Shown in pieces: positions 46,770 to 57,009 of a DNA stretch of 64,000 bases. A program made the position numbers and the translations under genes. Origin of the DNA: Sulfurimonas sp. HSL-1656 (GTDB lineage Bacteria > Campylobacterota > Campylobacteria > Campylobacterales > Sulfurimonadaceae); the NCBI RefSeq assembly GCF_039645585.1, contig NZ_CP147915.1:2170001-2234000 (forward strand). Reading direction: 5' to 3'. How positions within the stretch are numbered: the stretch's first letter is position 1; the number at the start of each line of letters is the position of its first letter. The notes beneath the pieces were generated by a model. It saw only the letters and a list, made by a program, of their open reading frames with translations. It had not been told where the DNA came from and ran no database searches.

Positions 46770-49346
46770 TCAGATCACCGCGATGCCGAACCGTTTACGA
46801 TAATAGCGCAAAACCGCCATTTTGACGACATCGTTAAAGATGAACCAGATGAAAGCGTATGCCCCGACGGCTGCAGCGGCACCCCATCCGATCGGTACCA
46901 TCACCCCCAAACCGTAAACACCGATAATGATCCCGGCGGCGGCGCTGAGCAGCGATGCCGCCAACAGCCTTGCCGAGGGGAGAGGACGACGGAAGAACCA
47001 CTCATCGATACGCGTATTGAAAATCGTGCCGTGGCCGGCGACAATGAGCTTGACGAAAAAGAGCGACTGCACGAAATCGAGCGGCAGGTGCATGAGCGAC
47101 ATCGTGATCCAGAAAAGGGTGAACGAGGAGAGCACTCCGGCAATCCCCAGCCAGGTCGCCAGGACGAACACCTCCCGCATATCCCACCGTACCGGTCTCT
47201 GCCTTACTTTGGTATTGTCGTAGGCGATGGTCATGATCGGGATGTCGTTGAGCAGCGCCAGGATGATGATCATCAGCGCCGTCACCGGGTAGAAGTCGTA
47301 GAGCACGATGGCCAGCGTCATAAAGATGATGACGCGGATCGTCTCGGCGATGCGGAAGATCGTATAGCTTTTCATCCGCTCGAAGATCTGTCTTGCCTCC
47401 TTTATCGCATCAACGATTACGTGCAGGCCCGGCGCCGTCAGCACGATATCGGCCGCCGCGCGCGCCGCATCCGTCGCCCCGTCGACCGCGATGCCGCAGT
47501 CCGCCTTCTTCAGTGCCGGGGCGTCGTTGACCCCGTCGCCGGTCATCCCCACGATATGGTCCGCCTTCTGCAGCTCGTCGACGATAAAGTACTTGTCTTC
47601 CGGGTAGACCTGGGCGAACCCGTGCGCCGCCTCGATCAGTGCGATGATCTCCGATTCGTGCTTCTTCACCACGCCCTTCGGTATCGGCATGTTGTAGAGC
47701 TCGCGCTGCACCTTCTGCAGGATCTCCCGCACTTTCGCATCCACCTCGGCCGGGGCTGCATGCGGCATCACCGCCTCGGTGATGGCCGAGGTCAATACCT
47801 TCGAGAGGTAGATGTACTCTTCGATCGATTCGCCCTTCAGGGCGCGGACGTCCTCGATCTGTTCCCCGATCGAAAGCAGCCGGGCGATATAGGTCGCGAC
47901 GGCGATGTTGTCCCCCGTCACCATCTTGACATCAACCCCGTTCGCCTCCGCCTCCGTGACGGCCAGTTTCGAGTCGCTCCGGGGCGGGTCGAAAAAGGGG
48001 AGCAGTCCCACGAAGTGGTAGACATCCTCTTCACATTTACGGTAGGCAACCCCCAGGGTGCGGAACCCCTTGTCCGCGAACTGTTGTACCTGTTCATTCG
48101 CCTTTTGGCGGTCAAACTCATGCGCATCGCTCTGCTCGATAATGATCTGCGGTGCCCCCTTGGTGACGATCAGCTCACACTCCCCGCCGTCATAGATCCC
48201 CTCGGTGCGTTTATGGACGGGATCGAACGGGAGAAATTTCTTGAGCTGCCACGGCGTCAGCCGCTTCCGCAGCCCGCGCGTGTCGATCATGTCGAAAATA
48301 GGGCGTTCAATGGGGTCGCCGTTCTCCTCACTGCTTGCCAGGGCGGCATAGACGTAGAGCGCCTCTTCGTCGAAACCGTCGGCGATGTAGGGGTCGGCCA
48401 GGCTCATGCGGTTCTGCGTCAGCGTCCCCGTCTTGTCCGAGCAGAGTACATCCATACCGGCGAGCTCCTCGATCGCGGCCAGACGGCTGACAATGGCCTC
48501 TTTCAGCGCCAAGACGTGCGCCCCTATCGCCATCGTCACCGCAAGGACGGCAGGCATGGCGACGGGAATGGCAGAGATTGTCAGCACCAGCGAAAAGATC
48601 AGCAGTTCGACCGTCGGTTCGTTGTTCTGCACACCGTGGTAGATGATGACGGTGATCATCGCCAGTGTCAGCAGAATGAGGAAATTCCCGACACGCACGA
48701 CCATTTTCTGGAAATGGCTCCGCCCTTCGCGCTCCGCCTTGGCAACAAGCCCGACCGTTTTTCCGAAATAGGTGTGTGACCCGGTGCCCGTAACGTGGGC
48801 GATCAGCTCCCCCTGCCGGATGATCGCGTTGGCGTAGAGGTCGTCACCAACCTTTTTATCGACGGGCAGGGACTCCCCTGTCAATGCGGACTGGTCGACC
48901 TGGATATAGTCGCTTCCGCTGAGCAGTTTCGCATCAGCCGGGATGATATCGCCGATTTTGATCTTGATGATGTCGTCGGGGACGAGGTGTGAGGCGTCGA
49001 CGGTTTGCCAGGCCGCGTCCCGCAGCACCAGCGCTTTGCGGGCCAGCTTCTTCTTGAGCACTTCTATCGCGTTGAGTGCTTTCGACTCCTGGTAGAAGTC
49101 CACTGCCGCATTGACAAGAAGCATCACCATGATGATGGTGAACTCTTCCCACCGCTGCACGCTCAGCGACAGCACGGCGGCGGTTTCGATCATCCAGGGG
49201 ATAGGGCCCCAGAAGCGTTTGAAGAGGCGGGCCGCCCAGGAGACCTGCTTCTCCTCGATCGAATTGGGTCCGAACTGTGAAAGGCGTGCTTCGGCCTCTT
49301 CACTGCTCAGGCCGCGCTGTAGTGAGTCGGGCGTCTGCGTATCCAT
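46770..49346 (-). CDS. Plasma-membrane-type H+-transporting P-ATPase (P3A)
   Basis: This 858-residue P-type ATPase matches the proton pumps of fungi and plants and their bacterial relatives. Marks are TGES (156-159), phosphorylation site Asp304 in CSDKTGTLT, GDGVNDAPALKKADCGIAV, and PVAMPAVLAVTMAIGA in the fourth membrane helix (residues ~261-276), where P3A enzymes have this sequence. WFFRR and the N-terminal SSEEAEARLSQFGPN domain are also typical. It could pump protons out of the cell, a possible help under low respiratory flux. The gene is followed by the DUF4010 gene and preceded by the nuo operon. Confidence 0.88.
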   Translation of the reverse strand: MDTQTPDSLQRGLSSEEAEARLSQFGPNSIEEKQVSWAARLFKRFWGPIPWMIETAAVLSLSVQRWEEFTIIMVMLLVNAAVDFYQESKALNAIEVLKKKLARKALVLRDAAWQTVDASHLVPDDIIKIKIGDIIPADAKLLSGSDYIQVDQSALTGESLPVDKKVGDDLYANAIIRQGELIAHVTGTGSHTYFGKTVGLVAKAEREGRSHFQKMVVRVGNFLILLTLAMITVIIYHGVQNNEPTVELLIFSLVLTISAIPVAMPAVLAVTMAIGAHVLALKEAIVSRLAAIEELAGMDVLCSDKTGTLTQNRMSLADPYIADGFDEEALYVYAALASSEENGDPIERPIFDMIDTRGLRKRLTPWQLKKFLPFDPVHKRTEGIYDGGECELIVTKGAPQIIIEQSDAHEFDRQKANEQVQQFADKGFRTLGVAYRKCEEDVYHFVGLLPFFDPPRSDSKLAVTEAEANGVDVKMVTGDNIAVATYIARLLSIGEQIEDVRALKGESIEEYIYLSKVLTSAITEAVMPHAAPAEVDAKVREILQKVQRELYNMPIPKGVVKKHESEIIALIEAAHGFAQVYPEDKYFIVDELQKADHIVGMTGDGVNDAPALKKADCGIAVDGATDAARAAADIVLTAPGLHVIVDAIKEARQIFERMKSYTIFRIAETIRVIIFMTLAIVLYDFYPVTALMIIILALLNDIPIMTIAYDNTKVRQRPVRWDMREVFVLATWLGIAGVLSSFTLFWITMSLMHLPLDFVQSLFFVKLIVAGHGTIFNTRIDEWFFRRPLPSARLLAASLLSAAAGIIIGVYGLGVMVPIGWGAAAAVGAYAFIWFIFNDVVKMAVLRYYRKRFGIAVI

Positions 49347-49483
49347 CGTAGCTCCTTTTCAGGAATTCCGGTTGCCCCAAGCATGCCCATCGCATCTTCA
49401 GAGCCTTATGGCATCATTGTAGCACTTTAATAAAATCGGTAGTAAACGGGAAGAGAACGGTGAAACGCTGAGAAAGTAGCAAA

Positions 49484-49500
49484 GGCGGCACAAGGCCGCC
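49484..49500 (-). terminator. Terminator of the nuo operon
   Basis: GGCGGC and GCCGCC pair over a 5-base loop just after the nuoN stop codon (49507). On the minus strand the stem is followed by TTTGCTACTTTCTC. The T-run is weak, but position fits the end of the operon. Confidence 0.55.
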
Positions 49501-49506
49501 CCGGGA

Positions 49507-51015
49507 TCAGTACCCGGAATTGTAGACGAGAGTCGCGATGAATTCGATCAGCGGATTAACCGTGATGACCGCGAAGATCGTTGCGAACGCCGCGATACCG
49601 ATGATCGTCTTGAGCGAAAGGGAGGCGTTCATCATGTAGTACTCGTGTACGCCATGGATGACCGGCTCTTTCATGAACATAAAGATGATCAGTTTCAAGT
49701 AGTAGTACCCGGCAATGGCGGAGTTGAGCGCCATGATAAGTGCCAGTACCGTGTAGCCGCCGGTGACCGCGGAACTGATCATATAGAGTTTACCCCAGAA
49801 GAGGCCGAACGGCGGGATACCCGCCAGCGAGAGCATGAACAGACCCATCAGGACCGCTGCAAACGGCATGATCTTGACCATACCGGCGAACTTCTCGTAC
49901 GGGTGATCCGAGCTCTGGCCCGGGAGCAGGTGCTTCTGGCGGTTAACCCACAGCATCGTAAAGGCACCGAGGTTCGTGAAGCTGAAGAGGACCCAGTAAA
50001 GGAACAGGGCCGTATTGGCCTGTGTCGTCCCGATCAGGATCGCCGCGAGGACGAAACCGGCGTGCGAGATGGAGCTGTACGCGAGCATCCGCTTGACATC
50101 GGTCTGCACCAGGGCCCAGATGTTCGCCGCCGTCATCGTCACGACGACACCGCCGTAGAGGATAACCTGCAGCCAGACGACTTCGCTGTGGACCATGAAT
50201 TCGAACAGACGCATGACGACGACGAAGCCCGCGATCTTCGGTACGATGGACATGTAGCCCGCCAGTGCCGCGCTGGAACCTTCATAAACGTCCGGTGTCC
50301 AGGTATGGAACGGAACGAGGGAGACCTTGAAACCGAGGGCTGCGAGCATGAAAACGCTGCCGATGCTGGCATAACCGATGTTGCTGAAACCGTCCGCCGC
50401 CATCACTTCGGCGATCGTATGGATCTCAACGGAACCGCTGATCGCGTAAAAGATCATCGCGCCGAAGGCGTAGAAGCCGGCAGCAAGCGCCCCCATCGTA
50501 AAGTACTTGACCGCCGCTTCAAAGGACTTGGAGCGGTTGTGCAGGGCGATGAGCGTATAAAGCGCCAGCGACGCCGTCTCAAGCCCTACGAAGACGAGGA
50601 TCAGGTTGTCCGTCGCGACCATGAACTGGAAGCCCGCGATCATGAACAGGAACAGCGAGAAGTACTCCGGGTAGTTGTACTCGTGGAAACGCTTCGACGT
50701 CAGGGCCAGCGGGATGAAGAGCATGGAAGCCCCGACGATGATCAGCTGCGAAAGGATGGAGATCCCGTCCATCAGCATGACATTGAAGAATCCGAGCATC
50801 GTGCCGTTTTCCGTGAAAATACCGGCGAAATCGACGAGGGAGCCGAAGTCCAGCAGCAGGAACAGCAGGGAGACCATGACGTAGAAGGACTTGTGCAGCC
50901 CGCTCTTGGCCAGGTCGACGACCAGGATCGAAAGCGCACCCGTGATCGCGATGAGCATCGGGGCGAGGGTGGCAATGTTCAGCTCACCCAAAGATACATT
51001 GACAGCTTCCAACAT
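49507..51015 (-). CDS. nuoN: NADH-quinone oxidoreductase subunit N
   Basis: NuoN is one of three antiporter-like proton-pumping membrane subunits of complex I. The 502-residue protein has about 14 helices and family blocks [38 protein letters not shown] (broken-helix lysine region), [11 protein letters not shown] and [17 protein letters not shown]. Its start and the nuoM stop share one base (TAATG), which points to coupled translation. It is the last gene of the operon and ends close to a terminator hairpin. Confidence 0.97.
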   Translation of the reverse strand: MLEAVNVSLGELNIATLAPMLIAITGALSILVVDLAKSGLHKSFYVMVSLLFLLLDFGSLVDFAGIFTENGTMLGFFNVMLMDGISILSQLIIVGASMLFIPLALTSKRFHEYNYPEYFSLFLFMIAGFQFMVATDNLILVFVGLETASLALYTLIALHNRSKSFEAAVKYFTMGALAAGFYAFGAMIFYAISGSVEIHTIAEVMAADGFSNIGYASIGSVFMLAALGFKVSLVPFHTWTPDVYEGSSAALAGYMSIVPKIAGFVVVMRLFEFMVHSEVVWLQVILYGGVVVTMTAANIWALVQTDVKRMLAYSSISHAGFVLAAILIGTTQANTALFLYWVLFSFTNLGAFTMLWVNRQKHLLPGQSSDHPYEKFAGMVKIMPFAAVLMGLFMLSLAGIPPFGLFWGKLYMISSAVTGGYTVLALIMALNSAIAGYYYLKLIIFMFMKEPVIHGVHEYYMMNASLSLKTIIGIAAFATIFAVITVNPLIEFIATLVYNSGY

Positions 51016-52589
51016 TATTCTGCCTCCCTTTCAACGTCCACTTCGACTTCCGAGACGGAAGCCATGGCGATTTTTGTTTCGGCCGGGTTCGGGATCGCCG
51101 CTTTAGCCTCCGGCGTAATCGCCTTCTCATGCATCAGCTGGACGATGGATTCGACCGAGTTGTTGATCGGCGTCAGGACCGGTTTCGGGTAGACCCCGAG
51201 CCAGACCGCAAGGATGACCAGCGGGATCAGCGCGACCAGCTCTTTTTTGTTGACGTCTTTGAGGGTCTTGTTCTCCTCTTTGGTCACATCCCCGAAGAAC
51301 GCTTTCTTATACGCCGAAAGCATATAGATCGCACCGACGATGATCGCCGTACCGGCGAGCAGCGTCATCACATGCGACTGGGAGTAGAAGCCGAGCAGGC
51401 TCAGGAACTCGCCGACGAAGTTGATCGTGAGCGGCAGGCCGACGGAAGCCATGACCATGATTCCGAAGATCGTCGCGTAGCGCGGCATCACCTGCGCCAG
51501 GCCGCCGAACTCGCTCATCAGCTTCGTATGGCGGCGGTCGTAGATGACGCCGACGAGCAGGAAGAGCGCGCCGGAGACGACCCCGTGCCCGATCATCAGG
51601 AAGACCGAACCGCTGATCCCCTCGACGTTCATTGCGAAGGTACCGAGGATGATGACACCCATGTGGGAGATGGAGCTATACGCAACGACCTGTTTGATAT
51701 CTTCCTGCGCATAGGCGACCATCGCCGTATAGATGATCATGATGATCGCGAGCACCGCGACCGGGACCATGAAGAAGACGGAAGCGTCCGGGAACATCGG
51801 CAGGGAGAAACGGACAAACGCGTAGGTTCCCATTTTCAGCAGGATCGCCGCCAGGATGACCGAACCGATCGTCGGCGCCTGCCCGTGGGCGTACGGCAGC
51901 CAGGTGTGGAACGGGAACATCGGGACCTTGATCGCGAAACCAATGAAGAAAGCCACGAAGAGCCACAGCTGCAGGTTCTCCGGCAGGACCAGGCGGTACC
52001 ACTCAAGGATCGAGAAGCTCCACTGGCCTGTCGCCTGGAAGTAGAAGTACGCCATGAAGAGCATACCGACGAGCATCACCAGTGAACCTGTAAAGGTGTA
52101 CAGGAAGAACTTGATCGAGGCGTAGATACGCAGCGGCCCGCCCCAGGCACCGATGATATAGAGCATCGGAACAAGGGAGAGTTCCCAGAAGACGTAGAAG
52201 ACGATCGCATCAAGCGCTGCGAAAACACCGACCATCGTCATCTGCAGGAACAGCAGGGTGATAATCATGTCCTTGACGCGGCGGGTCTCCGTCAGGGAGG
52301 CGATACCGATCAGCGTAAAGAACGCGGCAAGGATGATAATGAACAGTGAAATCCCGTCAACTCCCAGGAGGTAGTTGATGCCGAAGGCAGGGACGAGGGC
52401 GAACTGTTCCATGAACTGCATACCCGCAACCGCCGGGTCGTAGGCATACCACAGTACCAGGGAGAGCACGAACTCGATGGCGCTGACCGTGATCCCGTAG
52501 GCGCGGATGCTCTCTTTGGACACGATAAAGCCCAGCATACCGGCCAGTGCCGGGAAGAAAATCAGAATCGAAAGAATATGATCAAACAT
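51015..52589 (-). CDS. nuoM: NADH-quinone oxidoreductase subunit M
   Basis: This 524-residue antiporter-like complex I subunit has the motif [16 protein letters not shown], the lysine region [41 protein letters not shown] and [15 protein letters not shown]. Helices cover most of the chain. The C-terminal tail is extended and charged ([21 protein letters not shown]), unlike most NuoM proteins. It sits between nuoL and nuoN, with 3 bases to nuoL. Confidence 0.97.
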   Translation of the reverse strand: MFDHILSILIFFPALAGMLGFIVSKESIRAYGITVSAIEFVLSLVLWYAYDPAVAGMQFMEQFALVPAFGINYLLGVDGISLFIIILAAFFTLIGIASLTETRRVKDMIITLLFLQMTMVGVFAALDAIVFYVFWELSLVPMLYIIGAWGGPLRIYASIKFFLYTFTGSLVMLVGMLFMAYFYFQATGQWSFSILEWYRLVLPENLQLWLFVAFFIGFAIKVPMFPFHTWLPYAHGQAPTIGSVILAAILLKMGTYAFVRFSLPMFPDASVFFMVPVAVLAIIMIIYTAMVAYAQEDIKQVVAYSSISHMGVIILGTFAMNVEGISGSVFLMIGHGVVSGALFLLVGVIYDRRHTKLMSEFGGLAQVMPRYATIFGIMVMASVGLPLTINFVGEFLSLLGFYSQSHVMTLLAGTAIIVGAIYMLSAYKKAFFGDVTKEENKTLKDVNKKELVALIPLVILAVWLGVYPKPVLTPINNSVESIVQLMHEKAITPEAKAAIPNPAETKIAMASVSEVEVDVEREAE

Positions 52590-52592
52590 CGG

Positions 52593-54497
52593 TTAAGCTC
52601 CTAAACCTGGGAATACCATCTGCATCAGCGCCAGAATGTCATAGCGTTTGACGTAGAGGACTGCAAGCACGAGGAGGCCAACGGTACCGATGACCATCCA
52701 GCGCAGCATGGATGAGAGGTTCCCGTTCTGCATCGTGTGCGTCCCCTCACCTGTTTTGTAGATCGTCGTCGCAATGAAGTCGACAGTGGCGTCAACGACT
52801 TTGAGATCGATCTGTTTCCAGAAGACTCTGGAGAGTTCCGCATACGGCTTGGAGAAGAACTCGTCGTAGAACTTCGGAATATAGTACTGGTTGAACAGCA
52901 GTTTATAGACCGCCGTCTGCTGCAGTTTCGGGTTGAGCAGACCTTTGCGGTAGAGCAGCACCGCAACGACGATACCGCCTACTGCCATCAGTGACGTGAC
53001 GGCAATCAGCATCATCTCGACGTGGTGCGTATGGAACTCAAACGTCGGCAGCAGCTCCGTGACGAAGTGGACGAACTGGTGCTCGAACCATCCGGCAATG
53101 ACGGCCAGGACCGCCAACGGCGCCATCGCCCAGAGCATGAACTTGTACGCCTCGTGCGGGTGGAAACCGTGCTCTTTGTATCGCTCTTCACCGGAGAAGA
53201 AGGTCAGCATGATCAGACGGAAAGAGTAGAACGCCGTCAGACCCGCCGTGATCCAGAGGACCGCCCAGATGATGTAGTGCTCGCTGCTGAAGGCGACTTC
53301 GAGGATCTTGTCCTTGGAGAAGAAGCCCGCCAGCGGCCAGATACCGGCCAGGGCGACGGAAGCGAGGATCATCAGGATCGCCGTCCACTTCATCACCTTG
53401 TAGAGCCCGCCCATCTTGAACGGGTCGAGCTCGTCGCTCATCGCGTGCATGACGTTACCCGCACCGAGGAAGAGGAGCGCCTTGAAGAAGGCGTGCGCCA
53501 TCAGGTGGAACAATGCAACCCAGTAGGCACCGAGGCCCGCCGCAACGAACATGTAACCCAGCTGTGACAGCGTCGAGTAGGCGATGATACGCTTGATGTC
53601 GCGGTTGACCAGTGCCATCGTAGCCGCGAACATTGCAACAAAGGCACCGAGGCCGGCGATGAAGTAGCCGACTTCCGGGATCAGGCTGTAGAGCGGGTTG
53701 GCGCGGACGACGAGGTAGACCCCCGCCGTAACCATCGTTGCCGCGTGGATCAGCGCGGAGACCGGTGTCGGACCTTCCATCGCGTCGGCCAGCCAGGTGT
53801 GCAGCGGGAACTGCGCCGATTTACCCATCGCACCGATGAAAAGGAAAATTCCCATCAGTGTCAGTACGGAAGTGTCGAGTGCCGGAAGGGCCGGGAAGAC
53901 GACGTCATACTGCAGGCTGCCTGTGTGCCAGTAGAGCAGGAAGATACCGATCAGCATGCCCAGGTCGGCGATACGGTTCATGATGAACGCTTCGTTCGCC
54001 GCCCATGTTGCAGACTCTTTGTGGTACCAGAAACCGATCAGGGCCCAGGAACAGAGGCCGACGCCTTCCCAACCGATAAAGAGGCCGGCGAAGTTGTCGC
54101 TCATGACGAGGATCATCATGGAGAAAACGAACGCCGAGAGCCATGCGAAGAAGCGGTTGAACGCCTTGTCGTGGTCCATGTAGCCGATCGCGTAGACGTG
54201 AACGACCGTGGAGACCGTCGTGACGACGATCATCATCGTTGCGCTCACCTGGTCGACGACGAAGCCGAACGGGATGTAGAGGCTTCCCGTCTCCATCCAT
54301 GTCATCAGTTCCGTATGGATCGGTTCACCGCCCTGGAGCAGGTAAACAAACAGTGTGACGCTTGAGACGAACGATGCAAAGAGCAGCGCCGAGGTGACAA
54401 CCCCCGTCCAGAGCGTTTTCGGTGACGCACCGAACAGCGCCGCGAAAAGCGAGCCGACAAACGGTGCGAACAGTGCAATATAGAGATACATTTCCAT
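52593..54497 (-). CDS. nuoL: NADH-quinone oxidoreductase subunit L
   Basis: NuoL is the outermost antiporter-like pump subunit, with the long lateral helix that spans the membrane arm. The 634-residue chain includes FIGWEGVGLCSWALIGFWY, GKSAQFPLHTWLADAMEGPTPVSALIHAATMVTAGVYLV and KRIIAYSTLSQLGYMFVAAGLG. The end has one more membrane helix (VIGTVGLLVLAVLYV). The order K-L-M-N is the standard complex I arrangement. The gap to nuoK is 5 bases. Confidence 0.97.
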   Translation of the reverse strand: MEMYLYIALFAPFVGSLFAALFGASPKTLWTGVVTSALLFASFVSSVTLFVYLLQGGEPIHTELMTWMETGSLYIPFGFVVDQVSATMMIVVTTVSTVVHVYAIGYMDHDKAFNRFFAWLSAFVFSMMILVMSDNFAGLFIGWEGVGLCSWALIGFWYHKESATWAANEAFIMNRIADLGMLIGIFLLYWHTGSLQYDVVFPALPALDTSVLTLMGIFLFIGAMGKSAQFPLHTWLADAMEGPTPVSALIHAATMVTAGVYLVVRANPLYSLIPEVGYFIAGLGAFVAMFAATMALVNRDIKRIIAYSTLSQLGYMFVAAGLGAYWVALFHLMAHAFFKALLFLGAGNVMHAMSDELDPFKMGGLYKVMKWTAILMILASVALAGIWPLAGFFSKDKILEVAFSSEHYIIWAVLWITAGLTAFYSFRLIMLTFFSGEERYKEHGFHPHEAYKFMLWAMAPLAVLAVIAGWFEHQFVHFVTELLPTFEFHTHHVEMMLIAVTSLMAVGGIVVAVLLYRKGLLNPKLQQTAVYKLLFNQYYIPKFYDEFFSKPYAELSRVFWKQIDLKVVDATVDFIATTIYKTGEGTHTMQNGNLSSMLRWMVIGTVGLLVLAVLYVKRYDILALMQMVFPGLGA

Positions 54498-54502
54498 TCT
54501 TA

Positions 54503-54811
54503 TTACCCTCGCATCGATGTCATAGTATCAAGATCGATCGTACCGGTACGCTTGTACCAGATGATCAGCAGGCCGAGGCCGACCGCGACTTCGGACGCCG
54601 CGATGGCGATGACGAAGAACGCGAACATCTGTCCCGTCAGGTCACCGTAGTAGTGGCCGATGGCGGCAAACGCGACGTTGACGGCGTTGAGCAGAATCTC
54701 CGACGCCATAAAGAGCATCAGGAGGTTCTTGCGGCGCATGACGCCGACGAGACCGATCGCGAACAGTACCGTAGAAAGTACCAGGTAGTGTGTCAGTCCG
54801 ATTTCCATCAT
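54503..54811 (-). CDS. nuoK: NADH-quinone oxidoreductase subunit K
   Basis: This 102-residue membrane subunit has three helices. Membrane glutamates essential for proton transfer are in FMASEILLNAVNVAF (Glu near residue 38) and AIAASEVAVGLGLL (near 74). The start has two ATG codons in a row; its first overlaps the nuoJ stop by 4 bases. Confidence 0.96.
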   Translation of the reverse strand: MMEIGLTHYLVLSTVLFAIGLVGVMRRKNLLMLFMASEILLNAVNVAFAAIGHYYGDLTGQMFAFFVIAIAASEVAVGLGLLIIWYKRTGTIDLDTMTSMRG

Positions 54812-55383
54812 AATGTCACCTTCTGCTGAGTCTCTTCTTGATGCATCATCGCGATCTCCTCTTCTTTCATTTTCGTGAGGCTGCGGTCCATCTTCTTACC
54901 GGCCATGACGATACCGGCGATCATGGCGACCAGCAGCATCACGGCAGCGACCTCGAAGGGGACGAGGTACTTCGTAAAGAGGACGATACCGACCGCTTTC
55001 GGGTTCTCGACATCCGCCGGTTCCGGGAAGGCCGCACTGATGTTCTCGGCCGCGATCGGCATGGTAAAGATCGCGATAACGAGCAGGGTCGCCAGGACGC
55101 TCAGCGTCAGGACGATCACCTTGGAGGTGTTATGTTCTTTGACCGCGCGCGTCGTATCGAAGAACATCATACCGAAGGCGTACAGGGCCATGACCGCACC
55201 GGTATAGACGATGATCTGGACGACCCCCAGGAAGTCCGCGTTCAGCAGGAAGAAGAACGCCGAGATCATGATCATCCCCGCCGCCATGGAGCTCAGGGCG
55301 TAGAGGGCCTGGCTGCTCATCACGGTGTAGGAGAACATCGCGATGGTCAGGACCGCGAAAAGGTAAAATGCAATAGCTTCCAT
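54808..55383 (-). CDS. nuoJ: NADH-quinone oxidoreductase subunit J
   Basis: This 191-residue membrane subunit has five helices and the family block ADFLGVVQIIVYTGAVMALYAFGMMF, which contains the pi-bulge helix linked to proton coupling. The C-terminal tail is charged (MKEEEIAMMHQEETQQK). It is 9 bases downstream of nuoI and overlaps nuoK. Confidence 0.95.
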   Translation of the reverse strand: MEAIAFYLFAVLTIAMFSYTVMSSQALYALSSMAAGMIMISAFFFLLNADFLGVVQIIVYTGAVMALYAFGMMFFDTTRAVKEHNTSKVIVLTLSVLATLLVIAIFTMPIAAENISAAFPEPADVENPKAVGIVLFTKYLVPFEVAAVMLLVAMIAGIVMAGKKMDRSLTKMKEEEIAMMHQEETQQKVTL

Positions 55384-55392
55384 TCAGGCTCC

Positions 55393-56007
55393 TTAATACG
55401 CCAGCGGCGTCTTCGTGACGCGCGCATCTTCGTTCGGGGTAACGGCACCGAATCCCGGGTACTCTTTCTGCTCGCCCTTGATCGCCATATCGATCGGGGT
55501 CAGCATATCCTCGAACAGGATGAAGTGTTCGCGCTGCTCGGAGGTGTTCTCGTAGCGCGGCCCGTGGACGATCGCCAGCTCCGGGCAGACTTCGGCGCAG
55601 TAGCCGCAGAAGATACAGCGGCCGAGGTTGATCGTATACTCCGTCACCGCTTTGCGGCTGTTCTCGTCGATGCGCGTGTCCATGCGGATACAATCCGAGA
55701 TACAGATCTTCTCGCAAAGCCCGCAGCCGATACAGCGTTCCGTACCGGATTCGAAGAGGCGCTGCATCTCGTGAACGGCGCGGTAGCGCGGCCCGATCGG
55801 CAGCTTCTCTTTCGGGTACTGCACGGTATGGATGTCAAATTTGATCATCTCGCGCATGACGACCCAGAGGCCGACGAAAAGCTCGCCGCTCGCCGCCCGC
55901 TTGACCACCTGTTTGAACCGGTCCCATCCCGTTTCCGGATAGTCCTCGATATCGACCTTGAAGTAGTGCTGCTGCACGTTTCTGTCAGTAAATTGTTCCA
56001 GACTCAT
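55393..56007 (-). CDS. nuoI: NADH-quinone oxidoreductase subunit I
   Basis: NuoI carries the two [4Fe-4S] clusters (N6a and N6b) that pass electrons from NuoG to NuoB. The 204-residue protein has CIGCGLCEKICISDC (Cys92, 95, 98, 102) and CIFCGYCAEVCPE (Cys131, 134, 137, 141). HGPRYENTSEQREHFILFEDML follows as in the family. ATG 56007 is preferred to the GTG at 56010 because AAGGGG is better spaced. NuoI in this group has a longer N-terminus than in E. coli. Confidence 0.96.
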   Translation of the reverse strand: MSLEQFTDRNVQQHYFKVDIEDYPETGWDRFKQVVKRAASGELFVGLWVVMREMIKFDIHTVQYPKEKLPIGPRYRAVHEMQRLFESGTERCIGCGLCEKICISDCIRMDTRIDENSRKAVTEYTINLGRCIFCGYCAEVCPELAIVHGPRYENTSEQREHFILFEDMLTPIDMAIKGEQKEYPGFGAVTPNEDARVTKTPLAY

Positions 56008-56016
56008 CACGACCCC

Positions 56017-57009
56017 TTAAAACATCATCACAATGCCGGTAACAACGACATTGATAACCGCGAGCGGCATCAGCACTTTCCAGCAGAGCCACATCAGTTG
56101 GTCCGGACGGACATCCGGCCATGCCGCACGTGTCCAGAGGAAAAAGAAGAAGAAGAACGCCACTTTGAGCAGGAGGCCCAGTGCGCCCATCACCGTACCG
56201 TCACCGTATCCGCCGAGGAAGACGATCGCCATCACGAAGGAGATGAAGAACATGTTCGCATACTCCCCGATAAAGAAGAGACCCCAGCGCATGCCCGAAT
56301 ACTCCGTACCGAAACCGTCGATGATCTCGTGGTCGTTGGCGACGAGGTGGAACGGCGTACGTCCCGTCTCGGCAAACGCCGCGATCCAGAAGAGGATAAA
56401 GGAGATGAAGCCCATCGGGTGCGCGAAGGCCATCCAGCCGTTCGCCGCCTGGTACTCGTTGAAGTCCAGCAAGGAGAGCGACCCGATGATCATCAGCGGT
56501 ACCAGCAGCGCCAGCCCCGTGACCACCTCGTAGGAGATGAAGATCGCCGCACCGCGCGCCGCGGAGATAAGCGACCATTTGTTGTTCGACGCCATACCCC
56601 CCAGCAGCGGGCCATAGAGGCCGATGGCCATTACGCCCAGGATATAAAGGATCCCGATGTTGACGTCGGCGATGATCGGGTGCACCGTGTAGCCGAAGAG
56701 CGTGAACTCCGGCAGGAACGGGATCGCCGCTGCCGCCATGAATGCCGTTGCCGCCGTAATGACCGGTGCGATCTTGAAGATCGGCCCGACGACGCCGGAC
56801 GGAACGATGTCCTCTTTGGTAAAGAGCTTGATCCCGTCGGCTGCGATCTGCAGCAGGCCGTACGGACCGACGTGCATCGGCCCCAGACGGCGCTGCATAA
56901 ACGCGAGCACTTTACGTTCGAAATAGGTTCCGAAGCCGGCCAGTGCCGAGAAGACCAGCAGTACCACGACGATCTTGACGAGCGTCTCGATAATAAATGC
57001 TGTATCCAT
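56017..57009 (-). CDS. nuoH: NADH-quinone oxidoreductase subunit H
   Basis: This 330-residue membrane subunit helps form the quinone chamber. Blocks are FERKVLAFMQRRLGPMHVGPYGLLQIAADGIKLFTKEDIVPSG (near 30-72), RTPFHLVANDHEIIDGFGTEYSGMRWGLFFIGEYANMF and FLWTRAAWPDVRPDQLMWLCWKVLMPLAVIN. The glutamate-rich loop LVANDHEIIDGFGTEYSG is the E-channel entry. It begins next to the nuoG2 stop with no gap and is followed 6 bases later by nuoI. Confidence 0.97.
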   Translation of the reverse strand: MDTAFIIETLVKIVVVLLVFSALAGFGTYFERKVLAFMQRRLGPMHVGPYGLLQIAADGIKLFTKEDIVPSGVVGPIFKIAPVITAATAFMAAAAIPFLPEFTLFGYTVHPIIADVNIGILYILGVMAIGLYGPLLGGMASNNKWSLISAARGAAIFISYEVVTGLALLVPLMIIGSLSLLDFNEYQAANGWMAFAHPMGFISFILFWIAAFAETGRTPFHLVANDHEIIDGFGTEYSGMRWGLFFIGEYANMFFISFVMAIVFLGGYGDGTVMGALGLLLKVAFFFFFFLWTRAAWPDVRPDQLMWLCWKVLMPLAVINVVVTGIVMMF

